DNA of 64,000 nucleotides, taken from assembly GCA_963970005.1 (NCBI GenBank), contig CAXAMN010005258.1, positions 186,001 to 250,000 of the forward strand, written 5' to 3'. Shown one piece after another: positions 10,801 to 20,924 of the stretch. Made by a program: the position numbers and the translations under genes. The notes beneath the pieces were generated by a model. That model saw only the letters and a program-made list of their open reading frames with translations, did not search any database and was not told the origin of the DNA. Origin of the DNA: Durusdinium trenchii (lineage: Eukaryota; Sar; Dinophyceae; Suessiales; Symbiodiniaceae). Within the stretch, counting starts at the first letter, position 1. The number at the start of each line of letters is the position of its first letter.

Positions 10801-11645
10801 TCTCGGCGGTGAAGATGCATCCGCCCTTGGCGTCAGCTCGAGCGGAGGGGGATGTAACACAGGGACACCTGAAGGATCCTGAAGAATGGCTTGTCACTTG
10901 TCACGAGTAGTTTTCAAGTCTTCCTGAGGTCCGTGTTCTTTTTCCACATTCAGCCTCTTAACCTGGACGTGGCTTCGTAGGAGATGTCGCTGCGGGTTCG
11001 CAACCTTTTCGCACCAAGGGATGGGCGCGCACGGTGTGTGAAGCTCAACTCGCAAGAGCAGCACAGTGGACGAGCACTTGTTTTCGGGGCCATGTTCATT
11101 CCCAAAAGAACCAAAGAACCCTGTACTCAGGCCCCATTCGAGTGATTCCGGAATACCCCCGCCTGACCTAGGGGTACAGAAAAATTCCCTCCAGGTATGC
11201 AATAGTTACCTGCATCAGGGTCATAAATGGAGCAAATGTATGTATAACTATTCCGCAACTATTCCATACATGGATGCTTTGGTAGATTGGCCGTGGGTGC
11301 CACTTTGTATTCCTATGACTGGGATGTCACAAAAGAAAAAACACTGTGCGAGCTTCCCCCCACAGTAATAGGCGACACGACCGACATACACAGACTCGAA
11401 CGGGGCCACGTGTTGCTCCTGTTTTTGCAAGGTTCCTTTCTCGATGTTTGGCTGTCTAGTGAGTTTATATGGATATATATACATATATAGATAGATTAAG
11501 TATCTAGATCTTGGAACACCTAGCGGCTTAGCGGCTAGCCAGGTTTCTGAACGTCTTCGGCTTGGCAGTGGATAGCACCCTTCAGTGCTTCCTGGCCTGT
11601 GAAGAGATGGACCTCTTGGGTGACTTCGTTCCGGGTGAGATGTCC
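1751..11645 (+). CDS. SLC44 choline transporter-like gene, copy A (multi-exon locus)
   Basis: This is a multi-exon gene for a choline transporter-like (CTL/SLC44) polytopic membrane protein, a family that moves choline or related solutes across plasma or organelle membranes. Nineteen short exons on the + strand follow the family order: extracellular Cys-rich loop, RIQLAIAVNKVAATFV, AVVGILWILLW, a second Cys-containing loop, LWNNALN, FFTPNAEKGKR, YHLGSLAFGSF, the highly conserved NAYIQIALMGTNFC, AFFLILRNALRF, then VFGLAVDSTLQCFL near the C-terminus. From about 4986 on, nearly all inferred junctions keep phase. Donors are mostly GC, some GT, one GA; acceptors are AG. The first membrane segment and start codon are not visible and may lie left of the window. 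The terminal exon with a stop was not found. Human CTLs share the NAY..IA..GTNFCTSA block. Confidence 0.8.
2148..2245 (+). CDS. SLC44 copy A exon 2: Cys loop and GYAVTSEEV segment
   Basis: Reads WEECTPVGVIQPVC, then SGYAVTSEEVRKVLEIA, with AG acceptor at 2146-2147 and donor G|GTGGGG. Copy C carries the same block split over two exons (WQECQPIGVLRPVC and GYAVTDESIRTVLE), so this is a genuine coding segment. Confidence 0.7.
2572..2645 (+). CDS. Possible SLC44 copy A exon: membrane segment 2/3 boundary
   Basis: The open stretch VLLRFGLYRWVA resembles the '..LLRF' end of the second membrane helix in CTLs. It is followed by a strong GTAAGT donor at 2646. The acceptor is not clear, so the start is approximate. 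Confidence 0.35.
2843..2948 (+). CDS. SLC44 copy A exon: membrane helix and RIQLAIAVNK motif
   Basis: AG acceptor at 2841-2842. The frame gives a hydrophobic helix (FAFIYWLLVCCFF) followed by DRIQLAIAVNKVAATFV, a CTL cytoplasmic-loop signature (R-I-x-x-A-I-A). The inferred donor is GC at 2949-2950, which keeps phase with the next exon. Copy C has the parallel RIREAIAINKVAAIFV. Confidence 0.7.
3205..3306 (+). CDS. SLC44 copy A exon: membrane helix AVVGILWILLW
   Basis: AG acceptor at 3203-3204. Encodes GVPIVQAVVGILWILLW and then SVSFLVSQ, a typical CTL helix. The donor is GTGCCG directly after CTCACAG. The next exon starts with the same bases (GTGCC), giving SQ|VP. Confidence 0.7.
4330..4570. 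repeat. Triplicated hairpin repeat
   Basis: Three diverged copies (about 4335-4375, 4452-4502, 4520-4570) of a unit with TGTACATTTTTGAGGGGGTCC and CACATTATATCCA. The middle copy has a perfect 9-bp stem GACCCCCTC / GAGGGGGTC around a 16-base loop. It lies in the intron between SLC44 copy A exons at 3306 and 4986, next to a TA microsatellite (4373-4389). Confidence 0.75.
4986..5115 (+). CDS. SLC44 copy A exon: second extracellular loop
   Basis: AG acceptor at 4984-4985. Encodes VPADYTPTGAYTTYLEAYG, then a Thr-rich part with one Cys, then VYKDEDNC. The donor is GC at 5116-5117; the next exon completes a Ser codon. Copy C has DDDNCDLVNG in the equivalent place. Confidence 0.65.
5217..5631. repeat. 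(TA)n and (GA)n microsatellites
   Basis: TA runs at about 5217-5236 and 5577-5596, GA runs at about 5380-5416 and 5603-5630, in an intron of SLC44 copy A. Confidence 0.8.
5721..5841. repeat. CTAGTAGTAACAAG(GTGCC) tandem repeat with assembly gap
   Basis: Repeats of ACTAGTAGTAACAAGAAGC and GTAACAGGTGCC surround ten undetermined bases (5772-5781). The gap suggests that the assembler could not size the array. A single related unit occurs at 31545-31575. Confidence 0.85.
5878..5930 (+). CDS. SLC44 copy A exon: CWKCSPPRY
   Basis: AG acceptor at 5876-5877. Ends ACWKCSPPRY before a GT donor at 5931. It matches CWRCAQPRY of copy C and joins in phase to the following exon (V-FDYRFAVSFF). Confidence 0.65.
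6541..6573 (+). CDS. SLC44 copy A 33-bp micro-exon
   Basis: Eleven codons (VFDYRFAVSFF) between an AG acceptor (6539-6540) and a GC donor. Phase is 0 on both sides. Copy C encodes the same peptide (AFDVRFAVSFF) inside a longer exon, so the micro-exon is well supported despite its length. Confidence 0.7.
7153..7223 (+). CDS. SLC44 copy A exon: LWNNALNIAIGQC helix
   Basis: AG acceptor at 7151-7152. Encodes VFLWNNALNIAIGQC, then IIAGAVGV, the CTL helix with A-G-A-V. A GC donor (7224-7225) splits a Trp codon (TG|G) that the next exon completes. Confidence 0.75.
7430..7497 (+). CDS. SLC44 copy A exon: FFTPNAEKGKR loop
   Basis: Encodes FFTPNAEKGKRGAIKTSVW, then NVF. The acceptor AG is at 7428-7429; the GC donor follows the first base of an Arg codon. 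The joined W-FFTPN and NVF-R-YHLG phases are both correct. Confidence 0.75.
7971..8031 (+). CDS. SLC44 copy A exon: YHLGSLAFGSF helix
   Basis: AG acceptor at 7969-7970. Encodes YHLGSLAFGSFIIAVIQFI and ends AG before a GC donor (8032-8033), leaving an Arg codon to be completed. Nearly identical to YHFGSLAFGSFIIAVVEFI in copy C. Confidence 0.8.
8438..8486 (+). CDS. SLC44 copy A exon: YFEKQAKAQKNR
   Basis: Acceptor at 8436-8437; the first base completes Arg. Encodes YLMNYFEKQAKAQKNR. GC donor at 8487-8488. The paralogue in copy C is LYLQKQAEAQKNR. Confidence 0.75.
8909..8982 (+). CDS. SLC44 copy A exon: Cys-rich helix (CLQCCMYCFEQC)
   Basis: Encodes VMALILRCLQCCMYCFEQC, then IRFLN. The acceptor is at 8907-8908. 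If phase is kept with the next exon, the donor is GA (8983-8984, GAACCT), a rare type known from dinoflagellates. The copy C equivalent uses GT. Confidence 0.7.
9460..9514 (+). CDS. SLC44 copy A exon: NAYIQIALMGTNFCTSAK signature
   Basis: The most diagnostic CTL block, NAYIQIALMGTNFCTSAK, between an AG acceptor (9458-9459) and a GC donor (9515-9516). Animal CTLs carry NAYTAIAINGTNFC here. Confidence 0.85.
9679..9729 (+). CDS. SLC44 copy A exon: KAFFLILRNALRFGTVA
   Basis: Acceptor CAG at 9676-9678. Encodes KAFFLILRNALRFGTVA. GC donor at 9730-9731. Copy C has the same block directly 3' of retroelement 2. Confidence 0.8.
10241..10304 (+). CDS. SLC44 copy A exon: LLSTMVNLIGFFFIVAAS helix
   Basis: Encodes LLSTMVNLIGFFFIVAAS and then VGL. 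Acceptor CACAG at 10236-10240; GC donor at 10305-10306 splits a Gly codon. Copy C keeps the homologous LLGSVINLVGLLGG in one exon with the preceding block. Confidence 0.7.
10424..10485 (+). CDS. SLC44 copy A exon: GYLFLQALHPDMAF
   Basis: Acceptor GAG at 10421-10423. Encodes (G)YLFLQALHPDMAFVIPLLM, then Y. A GC donor follows (10486-10487). Copy C has GYLQLINMHPTAAPIFPM. Confidence 0.7.
10769..10797 (+). CDS. SLC44 copy A exon: AMMAYVVAKL
   Basis: Encodes AMMAYVVAK plus two bases of Leu. Acceptor AAG at 10766-10768, GC donor at 10798-10799. Joins in phase to FLNVFGLAVD of the next exon, matching the CTL pattern YxVAKLF.NVFGLA.D. Confidence 0.7.
11543..11645 (+). CDS. SLC44 copy A exon: C-terminal VFGLAVDSTLQCFL signature
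   Basis: Acceptor CCAG at 11539-11542. Encodes FLNVFGLAVDSTLQCFLACE, then EMDLLGDFVPGEM, the family's C-terminal helix plus the acidic 'xDGxFVP' tail. The 3' boundary is not clear; the frame stays open to 11995, which is probably intron. Confidence 0.75.
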
Positions 11646-13943
11646 AAGTGCCTTGGCTTTTGGCTCGCTGACGTGTCTCAGCCACCCACCCCGGAGGCTT
11701 CAGGGCATTTCACATGCGTTGCATGGTCGATTTCCAGACCAACCTTCATCTTTCAGGATTTCGTTCGTTTTTTTTTTGGGGAGACGCCAAGGATTCCTCA
11801 GCCTCCCTGCCTTTGGGCCTCCTGCTTCCAGTATCCCCAGAAAAATCACAGGGGAGAGAGCACACAAGCTGAACATGGTGGGTTTGGAGGTCAGGTCTTT
11901 TTACTCAACCTCCCAAGGAGGATAGGTCAGGTGTTTGGCGAGGTGGTTCAATTTAAGCTTCCCCTGCTGCTTGGTTCCACCACTTTATATTTATAGAATT
12001 GGGTTCTGCAACCACCTATCATATGTGTCATGCACAACTCTTAACAGAATTCTTTAGGAGCGGGCGTCCCCCTTTGGAAACTTACGTGCAGCTCCTCCTT
12101 TTAGCACTCCATGTTTCACCAGGTGGTTGGACAAGGGCCACAGCATTGAGGATGCGCACAAAAAGGACGTACCTTAAGAGATTGATGCTGACATATGCCA
12201 AGCATGCTGACCTCTTGCCCAGCTGGGCGGGGTGGAAGCCTGGCTGACGTTGTTATTGATTCCTGCGATGGCTCCAAAGCTTATGAGCACTCGCTCGCGA
12301 CGTTCTGCCCTTTTGCTGCTAAAGCATGCTAAAGCACTGCGGGCGGAAGAAGTGTGTTGCAAACGACCCTTGACACCACACCGGCTTGGCACAACACGTG
12401 CCAAAGCCAGGGGCTCGAATTCGGCCAAAGCTGGAGATAATAAAGGCACGAAAGGCTTGCTCGTTCCTCGGTCTGTCTCAAACAGAAGGTCCGAAAGGAT
12501 GCAAATGAAGCACTCTAGAGATGGTCAGTTGGCGGGCGACATGTGTCATCAGCTTAAGACCACACTCACTGCAGAGTGGAAAATCAACTCAAATCCAGGG
12601 GTGGAGCAATCCTCATTCTGACGTTCGGTCAGTGGTGCCCTGCTTTCGCATCCTTTCACCGTAGCCATGAAAGCTTCAACTGTCCATGTTCTGAGCATCA
12701 TGTCCAGGTCACAGGTCTTATCAAATCTTTGAAGCGAGTGAGCAGAGGCCATCAGCAGCCATGGCTGAAGGCAATGATAATGTGGAAGCCCCTCCAGTGG
12801 ACCAAGCAGAGCCCGCCGCGTCTACTGAGAGGGTTGGAGCCTAAGCCACGCTACATTGAGAGATTGATAGTTGGATTGGAAATGAGAATGCCAACGCCTT
12901 TGCTATTGAATACTGTATGGTTTTAGATGGTTTAGTTTGCTTTAGGGCTACTGCGCATGAGACCATGGGGCTACGAAGCCCATGATGCTCAACATGCAAT
13001 TCCTTGCAAGGCCAGCTTGAAAGACGAAGGCGGAGTGCCTTGGCCGGTGGTTGCCTTAGCAAATGCCAGTGCCATCCAGTTCCGACGTGTGAAATGGACT
13101 GTGCTTGCTCAAACCAACTTTGCTTTGAAGGTGGTGCTTATGAAATGAATAATGCCCAAAGCAACGCGGAGACGGAGAAGGAATTCTTAAGAGTGTGGTG
13201 TCCCCTCCCAGAGACCTTAGCAGATGTTTGACGACCACTCAAAAGGTCAGCAACGTCGATCCTAGTGCAACTACCAAGTGTGGGGAATTCTCGAGTCAAG
13301 GACAGAAACAGTATCAAGACAGTGCTCACTGCTTCTGCGATGTCAGCCAGCTCACCTAGGGTGACTGGCACGTGGGAATTTCTGTAGAACCGCCCATGCT
13401 TTGCTCGGCACAGATTTTTAGCCAGAGGAACTTTTCGAGCAAATCCAGTGGATTTCACTAGCGGGGGACATTCATAAGATTCATAAGCAAATCAAGCACC
13501 CTGACTGCAACAGAAGTGGATGGACACCCGCTGAGACCAATTTCTGCACTTGCTACGTCCTGCGCTGCGCACCGCACCACAACAGCACGACAAGTTCACA
13601 GTGAAGATGGATGTTGTGTGGATCGCTCATGTTCAAACTGATTTAACAATCACACGTTCTTGTGAATCCCTCAAATTTGCTTGCGTGATGCACATATTGC
13701 AGCTGTTTCTGTAACGGGGCCAGCGCATCATCAGGTGAAGAAAAGAGGGTGTCCTGGCAGCTATGCTTCGTCCGCACAGCCTTGCCGAAGAGGTATAGTC
13801 AAACAGACGCTGTATTATTAGATGTATTAGTGACGTGTGGACCATACATGATATATATCGGGATACCCCAAACCTAGCAAAACAAGCAGGATATTGGTCA
13901 GGGTGCCAGGTCTTTTGGCTCCTTTTGCTTGACAACTTCCCAG
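11646..13943. other. Intergenic or intronic stretch between SLC44 copies A and B
   Basis: No exon, repeat array or RNA gene that I can support. Short open frames on both strands lack family motifs and codon-level consistency. The last exon of copy A and the first exon of copy B may hide here. Confidence 0.4.
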
Positions 13944-14022
13944 GTGCACTGATTTCTTCTGCATTTGGGTCTATGTCGCCGGTTGGGCGGCGTTCGCCTT
14001 CGTGACCTTCTTAGGCTTGCAG
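13944..14022 (+). CDS. SLC44 copy B exon: first membrane segment
   Basis: Acceptor CCAG at 13940-13943. Encodes CTDFFCIWVYVAGWAAFAFV, then TFLGLQ, a Cys-rich entry and helix typical of CTL membrane segment 1. GC donor at 14023-14024. Joins in phase 0 to DGNPTKLY. Confidence 0.65.
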
Positions 14023-14314
14023 GCGACGCCGGCACCGGCGATGTCCGGGTGCATGTCTGGCATGGGAGTGGTAAACTTGGTTGAAGCGTCAACCACAAGC
14101 AGTAGTGGTTGTTGAATGCGATGAGAGGCGAGGGTTTGGTTTTCATGGGCTATGGTCAAACAACACCAATCCTCAGCTTCTCACTGTACAGCAGCTACAT
14201 TGAGTTCACTCTACAATCACAGAGAAAATGATTTTTCAAGATCTTTCGAGCACCAGATAAGCCGGGGGGGGCGTGTTGATACCAGAGCCTCTTGCAGCAT
14301 GGAGCTGGTGGAAG

Positions 14315-14402
14315 GATGGCAACCCGACCAAGTTGTACGCCTCTCGTGATTATTCTGGCAGCTACTGTGGGGTGAATGACAACTGGCAGACTAACTATCA
14401 GT
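14315..14402 (+). CDS. SLC44 copy B exon: DGNPTKLYASRDYSGSYCGV
   Basis: Encodes DGNPTKLYASRDYSGSYCGV and then NDNW. It matches the CTL post-helix-1 motif (GDP..L....DY.G..CG). Acceptor GAAG at 14311-14314. The 3' end is approximate. Confidence 0.7.
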
Positions 14403-17400
14403 TGAGACTTTGCAGCAATTAGTCAGTTTCGTCAAGTCGACTCTAAGTGCTTGTGCCAACATGGTGGACTTTTGGGGATTGTGTGGGCGTTGGGGCCCGT
14501 TGGCAATTCCAACAGAACTCATTATATACATATACATAAGTCATATATAGATATATATGTTGTCAAGCCTTCTATGCTTCAGCACCACGACAGGATCGTT
14601 CAGACGTACACCGAAACTGACTGGTTGTTACTACTGCCCCTTACCGTTGCTTCAGAGGTTTCAGTGAAAGTTTCAATGAGAAGCCAATGAGTGATCTGAC
14701 CCCTTTCACACTTGGGTTCTTTCCAACCACGCCCTGCCATTGGCCAAAAAAAATGAAGACAGTGGGCGAAAAGATCAACTGACCCAATTCACATTCCGAC
14801 CCGTTGGCTCCGGTGTCGCGGACCCACCGCTCTCGCCGACCCGGGGCGTCCGGCTGGGCCCAGTGCGGGGCGTCTAAGGGATGGCTTCCCATCCCTCGGC
14901 TACACCATGAACGTTACGCCCTTTGGGCTCCAGTGACGTCGTGATGGACCGGGGGCACAGGATGTTCGGAGCGAAACCGTTCGAAGCAGGACGTGGGAGT
15001 GGCAAGGACGTGGGAGAACAACACAGAGTTTCCAGAATGGCACTGGCAGATGCTTTAAAATCAGAAGTCCAGCACAAAAAAGGTCAATCATTTGGATCCC
15101 TTTGGACAGGGTCGGTCTATTCTGTTGGGGGAGGTGGAGTGGTTGGACAGATCGAAAGACCGGTTTTTGGCATGTTTTGGCCGCTGCAGGGCAACGACTG
15201 ACCTCATCGTGAAGGAACTGCACCCTGGCCAGAGGTACATGCAAGCAGATTTGGATGGGCCAATCCAAAACCCGTACATCTGACGAGTTGTGTACATACG
15301 ACCTTTTGTTTGGGTTGTTCGGGCAGCTTGTTCATCTCAAGGCTATGTTTGGTTGAATCACTGGGGAACGTTTGGCAGGTGGAAGCCGTTGTTTTGCCCC
15401 CACAAATCATCGGGCACGATCTATGTTTTGGGAGGATGCTTGATGCGCCAGAAGGCAACATAAAAGCTGAGCTTGTTTGCGAGATCTTGCGAGCGTGAAA
15501 AGAAGGCATGACATGGCATGGCCTCAATGTGGTGCTGCATTCCCCACTTGTATTGAATATGACAATTTAATTGAATCACCCCTTCCATGCTCTTTGTCAC
15601 GGCCCAGGATTTGTTCTAACACTGCACGGGATGCCTTCACTGTCGGTTACGGTGGCGTGGGGCCACTTCTGACTACGGCTGAAGAGCAACAGGTGCGGGA
15701 AGTGCTTCGTTGAAGTGCTGTTGCTGACCAACACAGCTTTGATGGATGGGGAGCGAAAGAAAACCTCTGAAACATGCTGAAATCAATTGAGACTTGACAC
15801 ATCAACTAAGCACTGTAACTACAGCTCTTCCTCTTGACTCCACCACATCCCAAATTGAGGTGAAAACACCCTCGGTTCCGAACGTCATCTCACGTCGCGT
15901 GCTTCGACCGAGGGGCCCTGGCCAGGCCTATTTGTGCACCTGCTGCTTGACCCCCCTGCAGTCGCTGTTCGGGGAGTCATAAGATCGAGCATTTGGATGC
16001 GAACAACCTGGAGGTGCGTGGCACGACCTCCTGAGAGAGGAGTCTAGCGCCGTCAAGCGCAAAAAGAGAATAACCTCCTACCCCTGCGGTATATCACGCA
16101 GGTAAACAAGTCCTTTTCTTCAGCCATTGGTGGAGGATCAGGAGGATCAGGAGAAGTGCGAGATCTAGTTTCAGACGCAACTGATGTCTCCAAAGCAGAT
16201 AAAGGCAGTTTTAAAAGAAACTGGTTGATGATTCCATGAAACGATTCAGATTTGCAAAAGAGCCAGCTCCACCTGATGCCAAGAATGGCCGGCTAGCATC
16301 GCTCGCCTGATGACGTGAGTTTGTGTGGTGCATCAGTCGATGATTGGGGGAAAGATGTCGGAGTTCACTGGGAGCTCCAGCGCTCTCTTCGACCCCAGTG
16401 GCATGAATGGAGCCTCGGAATGATTGGACCCCCAGAACCATGGAATGGGTGGAGGAGATGAGGTGAGATGAGGTCAGAAGGATCTGCGCACCACTTGGGA
16501 GTTAGACAGGTGCTCACGACATCAGATTGGTTTGACAGCAATCACTGGGCGTTGGACCACAGGTTCGGAAAATGCCAAGGACAACAAAAGGTTTTGATTG
16601 CACGAGCTTGCAAGTTGGTCCATCGATGGATGATTCATCATGGGAACGCTGATGGTTTTTAGAATGCAGAAAGGCGACCAAGGGGGGCCAGCAACGTCGA
16701 CTGAAGGCGATTGCACTTGGCTAAGGAGATTACTTCACCCAGATTTGGAGTGAGGCGACCAAGTCAGCCCGGCAGCACTAGATGTCAAGATTCGCTTGTG
16801 ATGGGAGTGTGCCCCGTTTGCTTGCAAACATACTTCTCCACCAGCCATCGGACCAAATCCAGATTGATCTCTGCCTCACCCACGAATGACTGAAGCCCAG
16901 GTATTTCAATTTGGTTTGCCTGCCGAGTTGCGATGTGTACCTTGGAGTGACATGGGGCTGAGATCAAGCAGAAAGGCCTAGAACTCCATGCTGGGGCGCA
17001 AGGTTCGTGGCTCTGATAAACAGTAGATATCAGATAGCACACACCCTTTGGTCCAAGGTGTTTAGACGCCACAACTCTCACGACCAGGTTGAGAGAAGAA
17101 CCAATTACACAAGTCTAGCTGGGCCTCCAAGAGGTGGTTTTGCGGGTCAATTCTGGGACCTTGGCTAGGGTTCTGTCATGTTCTGTCTCCTATTTTTCAG
17201 CCACAGGTTGTGAGGTTGTGATTGGGGGTCACTTTTTGAAGATGCACATGTACAGCAGATGTACAGCAGTCATTTCGACAACCGGACCTTCGATCGTGGC
17301 ATCTAAGCCCCGGACTGGAGCTCTGGCTTCTTGTTGATTTGTCCGTGCAAGGGTGCAAAACCATGCAAAGTCACCAAGCATTGCCATTCCCAAGCAGAAA

Positions 17401-17673
17401 GGTGCCAGCAGAAGTGGTTCTGGCGAAGATTGCTTGCGATGTCCGGTCATTGCGGCGGCACGATTGCAGGAACTTTGAGTCCCTCTCGGATGGCGCGCGA
17501 TCATGGACCTATGAAATGGCGGCATGGCAACAGGAGATTGGTGGAAGGAACTCGGTATGATGTGAGTAGATCTGTTGCTGGTTTAGCTCACACTGGTTAG
17601 AAGTCGATGGAGGGATCCAGAGCTTAAACTACTTCTTGGCTGGTTCATTGGAGTGACTACAGATATATGATAT

Positions 17674-18183
17674 TATATATATATATATATTTAATAACCA
17701 GGCTAGAATCAAGAAAGATCAACAAAGTATGGGTGCAATCTATTTTTTACACCTGAAATCGCTGAAATCACGGTGGATCTGAGCTGTGCAATTATTGACG
17801 GTGAGGGGATGTGGGGCATGAGGGGTTGAGAATAGCAGGGAGTGTGCGAGCTGGTTGCTAGAGCAACCGCTCGTCATGACCTGTGGTGGTGGGGTGGTGG
17901 CGGCCACTCAGTAGGCTCCGTGAGGCAGAAGCCATGAGACGCCTTTTGAAGCTGCCCCAGTCCGGGCAGGTGGGGGAAAACAAGAGTTACTGCGTGTGTA
18001 CTAGCGTCCTTGCTCCTAGTAGCGATGCCCTTTGCTACTAGTGGCTTATCATATCATATATATATATATATTATACAAGAGTTATACACATGTGTCCCGT
18101 TTTTGGACCTGCAGAGAGAGAGAGAGAGGGAGAGAGTGTGTTATACAATGTTATACTGTAATTGTACCTATATATATATATAT
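17674..18183. repeat. (TA)n and (GA)n microsatellites
   Basis: Perfect or near-perfect TA runs at about 17674-17690, 18054-18070 and 18170-18183, and a GA run at about 18113-18137. The surrounding 14403-19831 has no confident gene. A short open frame at 18313-18387 (TYWNLLPDGKSDGKC) could be a further loop exon of copy B but has no firm boundaries. Confidence 0.7.
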
Positions 18184-19831
18184 GCACATTGGCTTCGCAA
18201 TGCTATAAGCACAGATAGTCGCGCAAACCATCGCAAACTCCCACTGGTTTCCATTTGTGATATTGTAATAAGATCTAAATTTGATCAATCCTGCTACGCT
18301 CCGCGGTCCACTAAGGCACCAGACGATCCCTTCAGTACATATTGGAACCTGCTACCTGATGGCAAGAGCGATGGCAAGTGCACGTGAAGCCATATGGTCA
18401 TTCATGTTGAGAGAACTTCGGCACTTTTGACTGGCAGTATGCTCTCCTAAATCAAGATCGACCAAGACTGGGGGGATTGAGAGGCAAAGCACCTTGAAAA
18501 CTGTTGTGGGGCCGAATTGGTTTGCTTGGTCAGGTTGATGTGCATGTGGGGGGGGCCGGGGATGCGTTGGGGTGCAGATTTGGGCCACCCGGAACGTGTT
18601 GTTGATATGACACAGACATGAGATGACATGAGTTTGAACCTGGATAAGTTCCTTGCTGGGAGCTCTGGGATTTGATGTGCTTTCTCAACAGGCATGTAAT
18701 GGTGATAGGGTGGTAAGTTTAGCTATTTTCCTGAGTTTGCCACTGTGAAGGCTGAACACCTCTGGGCCTGCAGTGATCAAGGACGGAATGTCAGACTATC
18801 CTGTACACTGATAGAATGAACTACTGGCAGCTGATGACAGGTGCGTTTTCTTTAAAGCAAGGCTATGGATCCAGTGGAAGCAGCAACTTCACTGGTTACA
18901 ATATCATACGGCATCGCGTTCTGCAACTTACAGTGTTTGCGTCTTTTTTTCAGCGTTGTCAAGACGCCCGCAGTGCGGTAGGAGACGATCAGCTCTTCGT
19001 TCACGTTTCAAGCACTGCCCCAGTCCACCTGCCCTTATCCGGCATCGCTCCTTGGCTGCATGCGCTGCATTCTGAGAAGGCCATGCTGGAAAGAACGCCG
19101 ATCTTCCGACAGCCCCAGCTTCAGTTTGGCCCTGTTCCTAGAGTGTGGGAAAGAACGCCGAGGTACACCAATCCATGGATTTCTCTTGGTCATGCCACAA
19201 GAGGGAGCCCACTTTGACTTGGACGGAATCTCCCAAATCTAGCCAATTACTCACAGGAACCTTCAGGTCGAATGAATGGCCTTGGTTTGTTTCGGTTTAG
19301 CTTGGCTGCCAAGTTTAGCTTCAACATCATCCTTTGATGAAAGCAAGCGGCTCTGCTCCATTCACGGACATATTTTGGCGTGCCAAGCTAACTCCCAGGA
19401 AATGCGTGCCGATGCCGGGAGCAGAGTTCACGGAGCTGGTGTGACTTGGTGAGTTGAACCCCGTTGACTCGCTGAGTCCGCCGAGTTGAGCCACCTTGGA
19501 GTGGAGAATTTCTGGGTGATGCTACACAGAACTGCCTTCGCGGCAAGGTTTGACCAGAATGAGCACCCATTGTGTGGTCCTGGCACATAAATCATTGTTT
19601 TGGTGTGCCGCGGTCTATCGCTACAGCGTGGTTCAGGTTTCCAAGGCTCAAAGCCACAGATTTCTTCCCTGAGCTTGATCTAAGCCCCTCAGACCTTCCC
19701 CAGCTTAGCCCGGCTTTGCCCTCCAGCTTGATCTACAACATGTCCAGTGGATCTCCCTCCTTCCACCATGGAGCCATCACCCCACCCCTTAGCACTGCGG
19801 TGCTGCAGCGGTGGAGGCCGGGTTACTGCAG

Positions 19832-19953
19832 TTTGGGCGTCACCGGCGCCGTGTCCACCCAGCTGGGCAGTGTGATGTCCGATGCCCTGGGCAGCATGAG
19901 TAGCGAGGCCGGGCTCCTCCGGTGCCTGCGGGCCATGGCAGACATGGAGGAGT
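19832..19953 (+). CDS. Possible SLC44 copy B exon: Ser/Gly-rich loop
   Basis: After an AG acceptor (19830-19831) the frame reads LGVTGAVSTQLGSVMSDALG, then SMSSEAGLLRCLRAMADMEE and TAA. Codon use is GC-rich, like the other exons. The position between the N-terminal exons and the next copy B exon suits the long extracellular loop. No domain is recognised, and the 3' end could be earlier. Confidence 0.35.
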
Positions 19954-20634
19954 AACGGGGTAACTGGATGTAACTGGTAAGTAAGGCCTTCGGTTTTTTT
20001 GCTCCAACCAAATAACTGCAATGGCCTCCAACCTACTTGCGATGGACTCCAACTCCAACCTAATTGCGATGGACTCCAACCTAATAGCGCGCAGCTGCAG
20101 GGCTCTTTGAAGTGTCACGAAGTTGGAGGATTGGCATATTTTGGCCATACTTGCCGAAAGACCTTTCTGGCATTTCGGCCACCTAGAAGGGGTCACAAGA
20201 AATGAGCGACCTGTCTTTCATGCAGCGCCGGTGCTTGTAGATAAAAGCAAATAGCTTCCTTGCCTTGGGGTGGCTGCTAAGCAAACTCTGCGCAGTTTCA
20301 CAGCATCATTATTGGGCTCACAGCGGATGGAAGATGCTTGCACCACTCAGAGGGGTTCCACACTAAAACCGGTGGTGACAAACGAGAGAGTAAGTTAGCT
20401 TTTCCCCTCATGATGTTGTTTTGTTTCTTCAATTTGTTGTCCTTTTTGGTTATATTCCCTTGGATTGCCGACCCCAGGAGCCCCCCACTCTCCCTGACGA
20501 AATGTGTTCCGTCACCCCTTCTGCCACCCCTTCACTCCTCCGCCATGCCCTCCTTGTTCCAATGTGCTCACGCCACACCTGAGCCCGCTCCGCGCCACCC
20601 TCGCCTCCACCTCTTCACCAGCCTCACGGCTCAG

Positions 20635-20718
20635 GCCTTTCAGAGCGAGCTGGCGGAGTTCCAGAACTTCGGCACCTTGTTCGGCGACGCCATCAAGACG
20701 GCCGACACCTTCGCCTTG
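20635..20718 (+). CDS. SLC44 copy B exon: loop end and start of helix 2
   Basis: Acceptor TCAG at 20631-20634, donor GTGGCG. Encodes AFQSELAEFQNFGTLFGDAI, then KTADTFAL, resembling the segment leading into CTL helix 2. In copy A this step follows the GYAVTSEEV exon. No such exon precedes it here, so copy B may be a partial or rearranged gene. I first considered an ArsA/GET3 ATPase fragment, which fits less well. Confidence 0.5.
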
Positions 20719-20924
20719 GTGGCGGTCCCTGAGCGCATGCGGATGGAGACCCAAAAATAGACCCGAAGAAGTGCACTGGAAGGGTTTTGGGGTGGGGGTG
20801 GGGGAAGGAGATTGTGAGGAGAACTGTTAGACTGGAGCTCTTCCTTGTAATTAGTTTTGAGACATAATTAACCTAAAACCTTGCTATGGATTGAACATTT
20901 ATTGATATTCTTAAACAAACATGA

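Larger units (their letters stand above)
13944..20718 (+). pseudogene. SLC44 copy B, apparently partial N-terminal copy
   Basis: Two firm N-terminal exons (13944-14022, 14315-14402) and one or two later ones (19832-19953, 20635-20718) are visible on the + strand. None of the conserved CTL core (LWNNA, FFTPN, NAYIQIA, FGLAVD) follows before copy C begins at about 32.4 kb, and the exon order conflicts with B and C being one gene. It may be a truncated duplicate, or the N-terminal half of a gene whose other exons I cannot see. Retroelement 1 lies just downstream. Confidence 0.45.

Noticed and set aside
20500..20760. ArsA/GET3-like ATPase fragment (FGTLFGDAIKTADTFALVAVPE)
   Set aside because: The resemblance covers a few residues only and lacks the family's Walker motifs. 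The splice-bounded part fits the SLC44 loop/helix 2 position better.
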